A stretch of DNA of 64,000 nucleotides from Elusimicrobiota bacterium (GCA_016208085.1 JACQYT010000109.1:1-64000); one strand, 5' to 3'; positions 43,663 through 52,887 are shown, numbered from the stretch's first letter. Translations and numbers: made by a program. The notes: generated by a model from the sequence alone, not told the origin.

Positions 43663-45024
43663 ATGAAGCTCTATCACAAGCTGAACGCGGCGCTGGTCAT
43701 TACGGCCCTCTTCTCGGCAGGCCTGTTGTCCGTCATATTTTTCCGTTTCCAGCGCAGCGGTATCATTGCCAATGAACGCCAAAAACTGAATCTTATCTCC
43801 CAGGGGGTGAAAAATATCCTGGCTGAGGCCAGTCTCGCCCGCGATCCGCTGATGCTGGTGGATTATCTTTCAAACCTTTACGCTTATCATCCCGAGATCG
43901 CGGCCATTGAGACCTTTAACGGAAAGTCCTGGCAACCGGTCAGGCCGCGTGGTGCAAGCTTCAAGGGGACAGTCCCTATAAATAGGGACAGTCCCCAATT
44001 CCTGAAAGACGGGCCCCCGGAAGAATTTAAAGCCGGAGCTTACGGGGCAAGGCTTTATCTTTCCCGCAAATACCTGCTTGGGGAACGCTCCAGACTTCTG
44101 GCTGAACTTTCAAAACGCCTGTATTACTCGCTCGCCGGCGCGGTATGCGTTTCCGCGCTGCTGGCCCTCGTCCTAAACTTTCACCTTACCAGACGGCTCA
44201 GAGCCCTCTCCGCCGAGACAAAAGTTCTGGGCGAGGGCCGTTTCGGGCATCAAGTGGAGATTTCAGGTTCGGACGAGATAGCCCGGCTTGCCGCGAATTT
44301 CAACGCGATGTCCCAGAAACTGCTGGAGCTTGAGACCATAAAAAAAGATTTCAGCGCTTGCGTGACCCATGAACTGCGCTCCCCGCTGGGGGCCATAGAA
44401 AGCCACGTCTCGCTTCTGCTCCGGACGCGCAGGCCTAAAGCGGAAAAGGAAAGTCTTGAACGCATAAAGGCCAACGCCGCCCGGCTGGCCAATTTCGTCA
44501 CCAGCCTGCTTGACCTGGCGAAAATAGAGCGGGGGAAGATGGATCTGCACCTGACCGAAGCGGATCCCTGCGCTCTGGCGCGCGACGTAACGGCTTTTTT
44601 AAAGCCGAAAGCCCTGGAAAACGGGGTTACCCTTGAGATATCGGCTGAACCCGGCCGGCTCATAAGCCTGGACAGGGAATTGATCGCGCATGTATTCACG
44701 AACCTGATCTCGAACGCCATAAAATTCACGCCGGCAGGCGGCAGGATAGCGGTCGGCGCGGCTTTTTCCGGGGACGGGAAAATTTTCCGGGCCCGCATAA
44801 AAGACTCCGGGCGGGGCATAGCCGCAGAGGACCGCGGGAAGCTGTTCTCGGTATTCGGCCAGGCCTCCTCCGGCGACGCCGCCACAGGGACGGGGCTCGG
44901 CCTGGCGCTGGCCAAAGGCATCATAGACCTGCACAAAGGGCGCATCGGCTTTGATTCGCAGCCGGGTGCGGGCGCCGCTTTCTGGTTTGAGATACCGGCT
45001 AAGGAGCCGTTAAGAAATAACTGA
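43663..45024 (+). CDS. Sensor histidine kinase (HAMP, HisKA, HATPase)
   Basis: Two membrane helices (about residues 9-29 and 160-178) frame a small periplasmic sensor. A HAMP domain, an H-box with phosphorylated His (CVTHELRSPLGA), an N-box (NLISNAIKFTPAGG), G1 (DSGRGIAAEDRG) and G2 (GTGLGLALAKG) follow. Residues about 101-112 (FKGTVPINRDSP) are encoded by a GGGGACAGTCCC palindrome inserted in frame in the sensor domain. The last few residues (KEPLRNN) come from the 129-bp repeat. It opens the signalling and motor island. Confidence 0.92.
   Translation: MKLYHKLNAALVITALFSAGLLSVIFFRFQRSGIIANERQKLNLISQGVKNILAEASLARDPLMLVDYLSNLYAYHPEIAAIETFNGKSWQPVRPRGASFKGTVPINRDSPQFLKDGPPEEFKAGAYGARLYLSRKYLLGERSRLLAELSKRLYYSLAGAVCVSALLALVLNFHLTRRLRALSAETKVLGEGRFGHQVEISGSDEIARLAANFNAMSQKLLELETIKKDFSACVTHELRSPLGAIESHVSLLLRTRRPKAEKESLERIKANAARLANFVTSLLDLAKIERGKMDLHLTEADPCALARDVTAFLKPKALENGVTLEISAEPGRLISLDRELIAHVFTNLISNAIKFTPAGGRIAVGAAFSGDGKIFRARIKDSGRGIAAEDRGKLFSVFGQASSGDAATGTGLGLALAKGIIDLHKGRIGFDSQPGAGAAFWFEIPAKEPLRNN
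43965..43996. repeat. GGGGACAGTCCC palindrome inside a kinase gene
   Basis: GGGGACAGTCCCTAT, AA, then ATAGGGACAGTCCCC is a near-perfect palindrome. The same ends bound a longer element at 54476-54534. It lies in frame in the sensor domain of the kinase. Confidence 0.8.
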
Positions 45025-45131
45025 CACATTTGGAGGCACAGCTTTGAGTCGGATGCAAGGCGCGACGACGATGGTGTAGCTGGGCTACATTGAGGAGGAG
45101 CAACGCAGCAGCCGGCCAAAGATGTGCCTCC
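45003..45131. mobile_element. 129-bp repeat with GGAGGCACA inverted ends, second copy
   Basis: This is about 97 percent identical to 32054-32182. It overlaps the kinase stop codon and supplies the last residues. It is directly followed by another inverted-repeat element, so the two lie back to back. Confidence 0.85.
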
Positions 45132-45138
45132 CCCAGGG

Positions 45139-45237
45139 GGCTGACCGCTTTTGGGCTGCAACTGCGTCTCTCGTCGCTTGCGTAGCGCTGCTACGCCGCG
45201 TTCCTCGTTCCTTGTTTCGCTGCAAAATCGGTCAGCC
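45139..45237. mobile_element. 99-bp inverted-repeat element
   Basis: Ends GGCTGACCG and CGGTCAGCC match perfectly and extend imperfectly to about 18 bases. The interior has a GTAGCGCTGCTAC palindrome. It has no gene. The elements together fill most of 45025-45343. Confidence 0.8.
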
Positions 45238-45343
45238 ATCCGGGAACGGATAATTCTCATTCCTGTAATAACTTTGTAATCTGTATCAGTTAGAATTAGG
45301 TGACTATTCAGGCAGCATCCTGTCTACCTGGGTAGTAATCGCT

Positions 45344-46786
45344 ATGGGCAGAAAAATCTTATTATTATTGGTTCTTGCAGCCGCCTCTCCGGGCGCGCTC
45401 GGCGCCCAGCAGATACCGGCCGCGCCGGGCGCCGAAGAAGCCGAGATCTCGGCGCGCATGCAGGAAGACCTTTCCCGGCTTCTTGCCCAGCTGGTCGGCA
45501 AAGAGAAAAGCCGGGCGTTCGTCAATGTGGAAGGGGAATCGGTCCTGAAAAGCAAAACAGAATCCGGCACCCCGCCGGAAGCCGTGCTGGCGCTCCCCGG
45601 CTACGCCCAGGTCTCCATCCTTGAAAAGACCGGAGAGTACATAAAGCAGCAGAAAGCGGAAACGCAGCACACCACGGAATTCAGGATAAAGAAGATAAGC
45701 GTTTCCATCATCTTTGACAGGAGCGTGCCCGACGCCCAGGCCAACGCCGTAAAACTCCTGGTTTCCGACGTCCTCCGGTTAAACAATGCCAGGGGAGACA
45801 GCCTGATCATGGCCAGGGCCGATATGCTTCCCTGGTGGAAAAATCTTTTAGACTCGCCCGACAGCCGCAGGGTTCTCCTTATCGCCGCAATGGCGGCGGT
45901 AGTAATTTTGATCGTTCTGCTGTTCGCCTACACCCTGGGAGGGAAACTTCTGTCGGATTTCTTTGATTACGCGCGCATAAACGCCATCGCAAGCCAGCCC
46001 CTGGCCGGGGGGCCCGGCACGGGCGGCGGCGTCGGGGCCGCCGGCGGGGAAGGCCCGCAAGGAGAATATTCCGATATAATCGACGTAGAAGCCGGGGCCG
46101 CCGGCGCGGGGCTCCTGACGATCCAGTCGGCCTTCGATTTTATAGAAAAGCTCCCGCCGAAGGAAACGGCCGAGCTGCTGGGCGAGGAAAGCGACGAGGA
46201 CGCAGCGGTGGTTATCGCCAATATGGCCGATAAGAAGCCTCACATTTCGTCCAGAATACTTCTTGCCCTTGATCCCGTAAAAAGACAACTGGTTACCTCC
46301 AGAATGGTCGCCCTTAAAGCCGTGGAACCGGAAAAGCTGATGGAAATAGAAAATAATTTGCGCTTAAAACTTGAGAAATCGCTTAAGGGGGCGGAGAAAC
46401 TCGGCCGGCTCCTGAGCCTGGTGGACGAAGCGGACCGCTCCGAGATCATGGACAACCTGGCCCGCGTCGACGCGGCCGGCGCGGGGAAGCTCAGGGACTC
46501 GCTGGTTACGTTCGACGATATCTGCAGGCTGGACGATAAAAATCTGCGGCCCGTAGTGGTCTCCATGCCCTATAAGGACTGGGCGACGGCGCTCCAAGGC
46601 GCCCCTGACGCCTCCGTCATGAACGTGCTTAAACTGTTCCCCGACGATATAAAGCTTATCGTAAAAGATATGCTTACGACCGTCCAGGAAAAAGACGCCG
46701 TCATTAATTCACGGGCCAGAGTGCTCTCAACCGCCCTTGAGCTGAGCGGCAAAGGCAAAATAGAAGTCAAAGCGCAGACGGGATAG
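45344..46786 (+). CDS. FliF-like ring segment fused to FliG-like torque domains
   Basis: Signal peptide at residues 1-20. Residues about 35-165 resemble the periplasmic FliF C-terminal segment (ISARMQEDLSRLLAQLVG; ISVSIIFDRSVPDA; RGDSLIMARADM). One membrane helix at 176-199 is followed by a Gly-rich linker (210-240). Residues about 268-335 resemble FliG middle (PPKETAELLGEESDEDAAVV) and 345-475 FliG C-terminal (KLRDSLVTFDDICRLDDKNL). In flagella FliF and FliG are separate proteins forming the MS ring and rotor, and FliG meets MotA. The FliG N-terminal domain that binds FliF is missing, as expected for a fusion. MotA/MotB are 6 kb away; no other flagellar gene is seen. Confidence 0.78.
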   Translation: MGRKILLLLVLAAASPGALGAQQIPAAPGAEEAEISARMQEDLSRLLAQLVGKEKSRAFVNVEGESVLKSKTESGTPPEAVLALPGYAQVSILEKTGEYIKQQKAETQHTTEFRIKKISVSIIFDRSVPDAQANAVKLLVSDVLRLNNARGDSLIMARADMLPWWKNLLDSPDSRRVLLIAAMAAVVILIVLLFAYTLGGKLLSDFFDYARINAIASQPLAGGPGTGGGVGAAGGEGPQGEYSDIIDVEAGAAGAGLLTIQSAFDFIEKLPPKETAELLGEESDEDAAVVIANMADKKPHISSRILLALDPVKRQLVTSRMVALKAVEPEKLMEIENNLRLKLEKSLKGAEKLGRLLSLVDEADRSEIMDNLARVDAAGAGKLRDSLVTFDDICRLDDKNLRPVVVSMPYKDWATALQGAPDASVMNVLKLFPDDIKLIVKDMLTTVQEKDAVINSRARVLSTALELSGKGKIEVKAQTG

Positions 46787-46827
46787 CGAGAAAGCCGGTT
46801 CTTGCTCTCTTGCTCTCTTGCTAATTT

Positions 46828-48855
46828 ATGGATGCTCAAAACAGCAAGTCGCCGGATATTTACGCGGAGATAGACTATCTCTGGACGGCCATGAAGACCG
46901 CGCAGGAGGAGTCCGCTAAGCTGACCGACGCTTACGCCGTGAGCAAGTCCGACGCCGACGCCCTGAAAAGCAGGCTGGCGCACCTTGAAACCGGCCTCCG
47001 GGAAGGCGCTAAGAGGGAACAGGCCTTAAAAGCGGAAATAGCTTATTTAAAAGAAACCATCAAGCATGACGCCGCGACCCTTAAGGGAGCCATGGTTTCG
47101 GCGAACGAGGCCCGGCGGCTCCAGGAAGAGTTGAACGCTTTGGGAACGCGGACGGCCGAAACCGAAAACATTCTCGCCCTGAAGGAAAGCCGCCTGGAAG
47201 CGCTCCGCGAAAAGCTGAAAGGCGCCGAGGAGCGCGGCGCGGAAAAAGAAAAACTTATCGGGGAGCTGGCTTTTAAATTAGACGGGCTCCGGGCGCTGCC
47301 GGAGATAAGCGCGGCCTTATTGCGCGACAGCGCCGCGGCCGGCAGGGAACCCGCGGTGCTTGAAGGGCTGCTGGCCAGGCTGGGAAGCGAAGCCGCGCAA
47401 AACGCCGGGCTCTCCGGCGAACTGGCGAAAATGCATACCGAAGCCGAAAGCGCCGGCGTGCATAACCGCGGGCTCAAAAAAGCCAAAGACAGCCTTGAGG
47501 CGGAACTGAAATTTCAAAAGCGCAAAATCCAGGCCCTGTCCGTCGAGCTTGCGGAAGGCGCCGGCAGGCTGGAAATATCCGCCCGTGAGAGACATAAACT
47601 TGAACAGGACCTGGGCGCCCTGACGTCGGCGCGCGCGGAGCTGAAAGAAGAGCTCTCGGCAATAACTCTTGAGCGCGAGAAATCCCGGAAAGAACTGCTG
47701 GACAAAGACGCCAGGATAACCGATCTTGGGCTGGCTTTGCAGGACGCCGCTTTAAAGACGAGCGAGCAGAAACAGAATTTCGCCGGCGCGGTAAAAAAAG
47801 TTTTTGAACTGCAGTCTACAGCCGCGACCTTGCGGGAAACCCTGAAAGAAAGCCGCCGGAGCGCCGAAGAGCTGGCCGGAACGCTTGAAGCCAAAAAAGT
47901 CGAAGCGGAAAAGCTTAACGCCCTTCTCCGCGAAGGCAGCGCGGACGTGAGGCAGGAGCGCGAGCTCAATAAGCGTTCGCTTGTTAAAATAAAAACGCTT
48001 GAAAACGAGTTGGAGTCCTTTAAGGCCAGAGTCGCCAGGTCCGAAGAATACGCGGGCTCCATCCTGAGAAAACTTGAAGAACGCGAAAAATACGCGGACG
48101 GTCTGAGAAAAGAGCTGAGCAGGATACCGGCCCTTGAACTGGAAACGGATAGGCTCAAAAAACATAATCTCACGCTCGCCGGCTTTATAAGGACCGAGCA
48201 GGCCGAGTTCACCGGAAAAATACTGAAAAGCCTGTCAAAAACAGCCGGCGATCTCAAACTTTTCAATGTCTGCCTTTCCGCCGACCAGGCGAAGCGCCTG
48301 TCCCCGGCCCTTAAGAACCTCTACGCCGCGGTGAACCTGCTGAAAGCCTGGCAGGCCTATATGGATGAGGGGGAGTTTGAAAAAGAAACCGCCGATCTCA
48401 AGGCGCTCGTCGCCGACCTCGCCGCCGCCTGGGAAAAAGCTTTTAAAGCCAGGAAGCTGGGGTTCTCCGCCCACCTCGGCGCAAACCTCGCGCGCTCGAG
48501 CATAAACCCGGAAAAGATCAAAATGGCATTGTACCAACTGGTCAAGAACGCCTACGAAAATCTAACCGCCGGTTCTTCCCTTAAAATAATCTTTGAGGTG
48601 AGCGGGGACGGAAAATGCGCGGCGATAAAATTCGATGATACCGGTCCCGGCCTGTCCCAAAGCGTGCTGGACCGGCTTTTTGCGCCCTTTAACACCTCTA
48701 AAAAGGACCGGGTCGGCCTGGGCCTGGCCCTGGTGAACCGCATAGCCCGCCTGCACGGCGGAGAGTTCACGGCCGCCAATAAAAAGGGCCGGGGCCTGCT
48801 TGCCGAGTTGAAGCTTCCCCTGTCCGACGAACACGGCGAACCGCCGCCGCAATAG
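46828..48855 (+). CDS. Long coiled-coil protein with HATPase domain, no phospho-His seen
   Basis: The first roughly 460 residues are almost pure heptad coiled coil (ALKSRLAHLETGLREG and many more), without membrane segment. The C-terminal 150 residues form a GHKL ATPase: N-box ALYQLVKNAYENL, G1 FDDTGPGLSQS, FAPFNTSKKDRVGLGLALVNR. In between is a helical pair (AGDLKLFNVCLSADQAKRLS) where a kinase would carry an HE/HD phospho-acceptor, but none is visible. It may be a phosphotransfer-lacking regulator or scaffold. It follows the FliF-FliG gene by 41 bases, so the two are probably cotranscribed. Confidence 0.8.
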   Translation: MDAQNSKSPDIYAEIDYLWTAMKTAQEESAKLTDAYAVSKSDADALKSRLAHLETGLREGAKREQALKAEIAYLKETIKHDAATLKGAMVSANEARRLQEELNALGTRTAETENILALKESRLEALREKLKGAEERGAEKEKLIGELAFKLDGLRALPEISAALLRDSAAAGREPAVLEGLLARLGSEAAQNAGLSGELAKMHTEAESAGVHNRGLKKAKDSLEAELKFQKRKIQALSVELAEGAGRLEISARERHKLEQDLGALTSARAELKEELSAITLEREKSRKELLDKDARITDLGLALQDAALKTSEQKQNFAGAVKKVFELQSTAATLRETLKESRRSAEELAGTLEAKKVEAEKLNALLREGSADVRQERELNKRSLVKIKTLENELESFKARVARSEEYAGSILRKLEEREKYADGLRKELSRIPALELETDRLKKHNLTLAGFIRTEQAEFTGKILKSLSKTAGDLKLFNVCLSADQAKRLSPALKNLYAAVNLLKAWQAYMDEGEFEKETADLKALVADLAAAWEKAFKARKLGFSAHLGANLARSSINPEKIKMALYQLVKNAYENLTAGSSLKIIFEVSGDGKCAAIKFDDTGPGLSQSVLDRLFAPFNTSKKDRVGLGLALVNRIARLHGGEFTAANKKGRGLLAELKLPLSDEHGEPPPQ

Positions 48856-48865
48856 GGAAAAAATC

Positions 48866-48988
48866 GTAACTACTCAGCTGACAGTCGCTACATCTGCATC
48901 TCCTACTTTCGTAGTTGCAATGCTTGCTTTGCCTTTTTGAGCAGAGTAAACTCTGCCACTACAATTACAGGCAGAACTGAGTAGTTAC
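48866..48988. mobile_element. 123-bp element with 12-base inverted ends
   Basis: GTAACTACTCAG and CTGAGTAGTTAC are perfect terminal repeats. Inside are TAGTTGCAATGC and GCAGAGTAAACTCTGC. No gene. It lies between the convergent coiled-coil gene and the response regulator gene. Confidence 0.8.
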
Positions 48989-48993
48989 CAAAA

Positions 48994-49692
48994 TCAAGCC
49001 TTGAAGATGTAGCCTATGCCGAAGACGGTGGAGATCGTCACCCCCGAGCCCTTAAGCTTCTTGCGCAAAACCTCGATGCGCTTGTCCACCGAGCGCAGAT
49101 TCACGCCGAGATCCGTCTTCCAGACCTGCTGGATCAAAGTGCCCCTTCCCATCACCCTGCCCGCATTGCCCGCAAAATAAAGCAGCATATCAAACTCAAG
49201 CGAAGTTAAGGGGAGTTCGCGCCCTTTCAGCGCGGCCGTCCGTGAAACAACGGAAACCTCCAAAGCCCCTATTTTAACCGGGGCCTCCCCGCCCGCGGCG
49301 GGGGGGGCGGAGCGCGCCCGGCGGTTCACGAGCAGATTGACGAGCCGCGGCCCCAGCAGAGCGGCGTCCCCGGGCAGGACAAAATATTCATCGGCGCCGG
49401 TTTCAAAACCGGAGGCGATCTCGCGGGAAGTCCTTGGCGCGGCGGAAACAGCGGCTATCAGCATAGCGGCCGCGCCCGGGTTTCGCCGCAGGACCAGTAT
49501 AAGGTCCGCCCCGCTTATCTCAGGACACTCCATGTCTATGACCGCCAGTTCGGGCGCGCGCCGCAGGACAGCCGCGATAAAACTTGACGCAGTCTTATAT
49601 AAGACCGCGTCCGGCAGGGCCGCGGCGATGAGCCGGCTCAGCTCAAGGCCCGGGGAAAGCGCCGCAACTTGTGTTTTTTTACGCGGAGGCAT
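48994..49692 (-). CDS. OmpR-type response regulator with degenerate receiver
   Basis: The C-terminal winged helix is clear (LPLTSLEFDMLLYFAGNAG, VWKTDLGVNLRSVDKRIEVLRKKL in two parts, and FGIGYIFKA). The N-terminal half follows a receiver fold (LAVIDMECPEISGADLI), with Asp in a possible phosphorylation position. The acidic pocket at the start (usually DDD) is missing: the chain begins VAALSPGLE. It may bind DNA without classical phosphorylation. It directly abuts the next regulator gene on the same strand. Confidence 0.85.
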   Translation of the reverse strand: MPPRKKTQVAALSPGLELSRLIAAALPDAVLYKTASSFIAAVLRRAPELAVIDMECPEISGADLILVLRRNPGAAAMLIAAVSAAPRTSREIASGFETGADEYFVLPGDAALLGPRLVNLLVNRRARSAPPAAGGEAPVKIGALEVSVVSRTAALKGRELPLTSLEFDMLLYFAGNAGRVMGRGTLIQQVWKTDLGVNLRSVDKRIEVLRKKLKGSGVTISTVFGIGYIFKA

Positions 49693-50061
49693 TTATCGTT
49701 TAAGATGTTTTTTTACCGTCCGTATGAACCGGTCGGGGTCGAAAGGCTTGATGATGTATTCCGCCGCGCCCTCCTGGAGCGCTTTTTTCACAAGGTCAAG
49801 TTCCGACCTGACGGTAAAAAGCAGCACCGGTATTCCGGCCGTGGAGGGTTCTTTTTTAAGGCGGCGGTTCACGTCCAGGCCGCTGATATCCGGCAGGCCT
49901 ATATCCAGAACTATCAGCGCGGGTTTATCCGCGACGGCTTTGCGAAGCCCCTCGGCGCCGGTAGCGGCCTTCAGCACGCAGTAGCCTTCGGACCCTAAAA
50001 TAGCGGCGGCGATATTAAGGTAATCGTACTCGTCGTCAACCACAAGGATTTTATGAGGCAT
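49693..50061 (-). CDS. Single-domain response regulator
   Basis: A complete receiver domain: VVDDEYD pocket, LIVLDIGLPDISG with phospho-Asp, LLFTVRS and Lys in IIKPFDP. It has no output domain (122 aa). It is encoded between two other regulators in a minus-strand run that begins at the MotA gene (54362). CheY-like proteins in such positions commonly act on motors or relay phosphate, which is inference here. Confidence 0.92.
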   Translation of the reverse strand: MPHKILVVDDEYDYLNIAAAILGSEGYCVLKAATGAEGLRKAVADKPALIVLDIGLPDISGLDVNRRLKKEPSTAGIPVLLFTVRSELDLVKKALQEGAAEYIIKPFDPDRFIRTVKKHLKR

Positions 50062-50126
50062 ATTAAGGGAAGTGTAAAGGTGGAGAGATAAGCTGTTTAC
50101 TTTCGACTTTAGACTTTCGACTTTTG

Positions 50127-50504
50127 TTACGTGGGCTTTTTCAGCAGGGGCGCTATTTTAGCCTGTATCACGGAAAGCTCGGTGGTCTTGCTTAAAAACT
50201 CCCGGCAATTGGATTCCTGCCTGAAAAGGTCTTGCATGTTCTTGTCAAAATAAGTGCCGGTGATCACTACGACTGGAATTTTCCTTGTCTCGTCTGAGAT
50301 CTGAAGTTCCCTCAAGACCTCTATGCCGCCGGTGTCGGGCATCATTACGTCCAGCAGTATTATATCCGGATTTACGGTTTTTGCCTTTGCCAGGCCTTCC
50401 CGGCCGTTTTCGGCCTGTTCCACCGTGTAACCGAGGTCCGTGAAATAATAAGACACCATGGTCTTAAATTCAACATTGTCGTCTATTACAAGCATCTTGG
50501 ACAT
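50127..50504 (-). CDS. Single-domain response regulator
   Basis: Receiver with VIDDNVEF pocket, phospho-Asp in IILLDVMMPDTGG, Thr in VVITGT and a variant Lys region (FLSKTTEL). 125 aa from ATG at 50504, preceded by GGAGGG; the TTG just upstream is less likely. It lies next below the membrane kinase gene (50587-52887), which probably phosphorylates it. Confidence 0.92.
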   Translation of the reverse strand: MSKMLVIDDNVEFKTMVSYYFTDLGYTVEQAENGREGLAKAKTVNPDIILLDVMMPDTGGIEVLRELQISDETRKIPVVVITGTYFDKNMQDLFRQESNCREFLSKTTELSVIQAKIAPLLKKPT

Positions 50505-50586
50505 CAAGCCCTCCAGGTCTTATAGTATTAAACAAAAATACAATATTGTCGCACAACAGCCGCAAACGGCCGGACTCCCTCCCGCC

Positions 50587-52887
50587 TCAGACTTTTTCAG
50601 CCCCGGCTCCTTTTACGGCGGCGTCTCCGGCTCCGGGCCTGCCCTCCTCCGGGGGGGCAAGCTTCTTTGACACGGTAAATATGAATTTACTGCCTTTGCC
50701 TACTTCGGATTCCACCCAGATCCTGCCCTGGTGGAGCTCCACGGTCATCTTGCACATGGTAAGGCCCAGCCCGAAGCCCTGACTCTTATGCTCCTCCATC
50801 TGGGAATATTTTTCAAAGATCATCTCCTTTTTATCGGCCGGAATGCCGACGCCAGTGTCTTCCACCCAGAAACACGCTTTCTCCGCGTCCTGGGCGGTCC
50901 CCAGCGTGATGCTGCCGCCGCTAGGGGTAAATTTCAAGGAATTTCCGACCAGGTTGGTTATGACCCTTTCAAGGAGCGTCGGATCGCCGTAAAATTCGAA
51001 ATTATCGGCCGCCGGCGCCGTAGTCATCTTTATGTTTTTGGGAGTAGCCACCGGCTCGTGATTGTCTCTGACGCGGGTTATAAGGTCGTTGGCCGCGATC
51101 CTGTCCAGCTGCAGCGCCATGGTGCCGCGCTGAAGCTTGGTGGTATTAAGGATGTCGTCTATCATGCCGCGGAGCCTGCGCGAGGAATAAAGCATGCTCT
51201 TGAAATATTTATCGGTATTAGGCGAAGCGGGTATTTTTCTCATCAGCATTTCCACGTAGCCCTGTATGGTCGCCAGCGGCGCCCGCATGTCGTGGGTTAT
51301 CATGTGGAAGAAGTCCTCTTTGGCTTTTTCAAGCTCTTTCTCGTTGGTTATATCGCGCATTATTATGACGCGGCCCGGGCGCTTAAGGGTGGCCAGCAGA
51401 AACTGGTTGGTGATGATCCGGTAACTTTTCGCGATCGGGGGGCTGGAGCCGGGAACCGGGGCGTCTATTTCAGTCTTGATGAATTTTTCCCTGGATGCCA
51501 GCAGGGCGGAGAACTGCGCAAAGAACGCCTCGTTCTTTATGGAACGCGGCAGCACGACGTCGGCGGAGATCCTGGCGATGCCCAGCAGTTTCAGCGCGGT
51601 CTGGTTGGAATAGATCAGAGCGCCCCTGTCGTCCACGAGTATAACGCCGTCGGTTATCGTGTCTATAAGGGCCTGCGCCTTGTTTTTCTCTTCCACGATC
51701 TGGTTCAGCTGGAAGGCGCGGTAGGCCTGCAGTTCAAGCATAAGCCGGTTCAGGATGCCCACCAGGGTTTTTATTTCCGGCCAGCCTTCCTGCGGGATGA
51801 CCGCGTCGAGATGCTTCTCTTTAAGGAATTTTTTGACGCCGTTGACCATATTGTTTATCGGCAGGATAATGCGGTTTGATATCAGCATCACCACCACGAT
51901 GGTCGTGACGAAAGTGCCCAGGGCGAACAGGGCGAAAACATAAATGGATTTCTTCTGCTTGCCGAAAAGCTCGTCCTCGCTCTGGATGGAAAGGGCCGCC
52001 CATTTGATGTTTTCCACCGCGCAGTAAGCGCCGGCGTAAGACTCGCCGTTCACGATAAAGCCGTTGATAGTCCCTCTCCGGCCGCCGTCCCTGAAGAAAA
52101 GGCGCAAAGCCTCGGAGTCGAACTTCTGGCGGTCCAGCCGCTGGCCCGGCAAGGGCTGCCCGCGCCTGTCGGTAATGATGACTTCCCCGGTCCTGCCGGC
52201 CTTCTGCGAGTTGAGCTTGGAAAAAAGCTTGTCAAGGGAAAAATGGAAGACCACCACCCGGCCGTCCACCATGGGATAGGCCAGCGGAAAATACGCGCGG
52301 GGGTTATTATGCTCTTTCAGGCACTTGATAGCGCCGCTGCTGGATTTTATATCTTTGCAGAACTTGGCTTTATCAGCTCCGCAGGCATTATTAAATGCTT
52401 GCTTTTTTTCACCCGTTTCCAGGAGTTGCTTGCAGGAATCCGAAAGGTCGTTGAGGCACAGCACGTCGCCGGGCGCGATTATCCCGGACTCGCGCACCTG
52501 TTTGACAAGCGCGTTCTGATAAGAGGCCAGCGGCCTGTCGGCTTTGACCTTCTCGCTCTGCAGATAGTAGAGCTCCTTATTGTCCGGCGCCAGCACGCTC
52601 AGCGACATTATTTCCGAGTTGATCCGGGTCGCCTGGTGGATGATTTTTATATCGTCCACTTTTTTCGCCAGCGGGTGCTCCACCTCGTAGAGGAAAGCGA
52701 GGTTTCTGTTGGTGCTGGCCAGCCACTCGTCTATATTGGCCGCCGTCAGGCCGGCGATGCCTTTGTGAAGGTCGTAGTAGCTGGTAACGCTGGAATTATA
52801 CTGGTAAATATTCCACGCCACCGACAGGAGCAGCGGGACGACCGCTATCATCAGCAGTATAATGAAAAAGCGCGTGGTAAGCTTCAT
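50587..52887 (-). CDS. Membrane histidine kinase with Cys-rich insert in its sensor
   Basis: Membrane helices at about residues 8-30 and 312-335 enclose a large Cache-like sensor. Residues about 140-195 form a Cys-rich insert (C144, C152, C169, C177, C189) whose ACGADKAKFCKDI and KCLKEH motifs resemble GLG1-type Cys-rich repeats. A HAMP-like region, a PAS domain (DGVILVDDRGALIYSNQTAL), an H-box (FFHMITHDMRAPLATIQG), and an HATPase (VITNLVGNSLKFTPSGG, FGLGLTMCKMTVELH) follow. The start overlaps the motB stop by four bases (ATGA), so kinase and motor subunit are translated together. Confidence 0.92.
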   Translation of the reverse strand: MKLTTRFFIILLMIAVVPLLLSVAWNIYQYNSSVTSYYDLHKGIAGLTAANIDEWLASTNRNLAFLYEVEHPLAKKVDDIKIIHQATRINSEIMSLSVLAPDNKELYYLQSEKVKADRPLASYQNALVKQVRESGIIAPGDVLCLNDLSDSCKQLLETGEKKQAFNNACGADKAKFCKDIKSSSGAIKCLKEHNNPRAYFPLAYPMVDGRVVVFHFSLDKLFSKLNSQKAGRTGEVIITDRRGQPLPGQRLDRQKFDSEALRLFFRDGGRRGTINGFIVNGESYAGAYCAVENIKWAALSIQSEDELFGKQKKSIYVFALFALGTFVTTIVVVMLISNRIILPINNMVNGVKKFLKEKHLDAVIPQEGWPEIKTLVGILNRLMLELQAYRAFQLNQIVEEKNKAQALIDTITDGVILVDDRGALIYSNQTALKLLGIARISADVVLPRSIKNEAFFAQFSALLASREKFIKTEIDAPVPGSSPPIAKSYRIITNQFLLATLKRPGRVIIMRDITNEKELEKAKEDFFHMITHDMRAPLATIQGYVEMLMRKIPASPNTDKYFKSMLYSSRRLRGMIDDILNTTKLQRGTMALQLDRIAANDLITRVRDNHEPVATPKNIKMTTAPAADNFEFYGDPTLLERVITNLVGNSLKFTPSGGSITLGTAQDAEKACFWVEDTGVGIPADKKEMIFEKYSQMEEHKSQGFGLGLTMCKMTVELHQGRIWVESEVGKGSKFIFTVSKKLAPPEEGRPGAGDAAVKGAGAEKV

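Noticed and set aside
44250-45260. 336-codon minus-strand frame opposite the kinase gene
   Set aside because: It is Ser/Arg-rich without domain features and lies opposite a clear histidine kinase, so it is a shadow.
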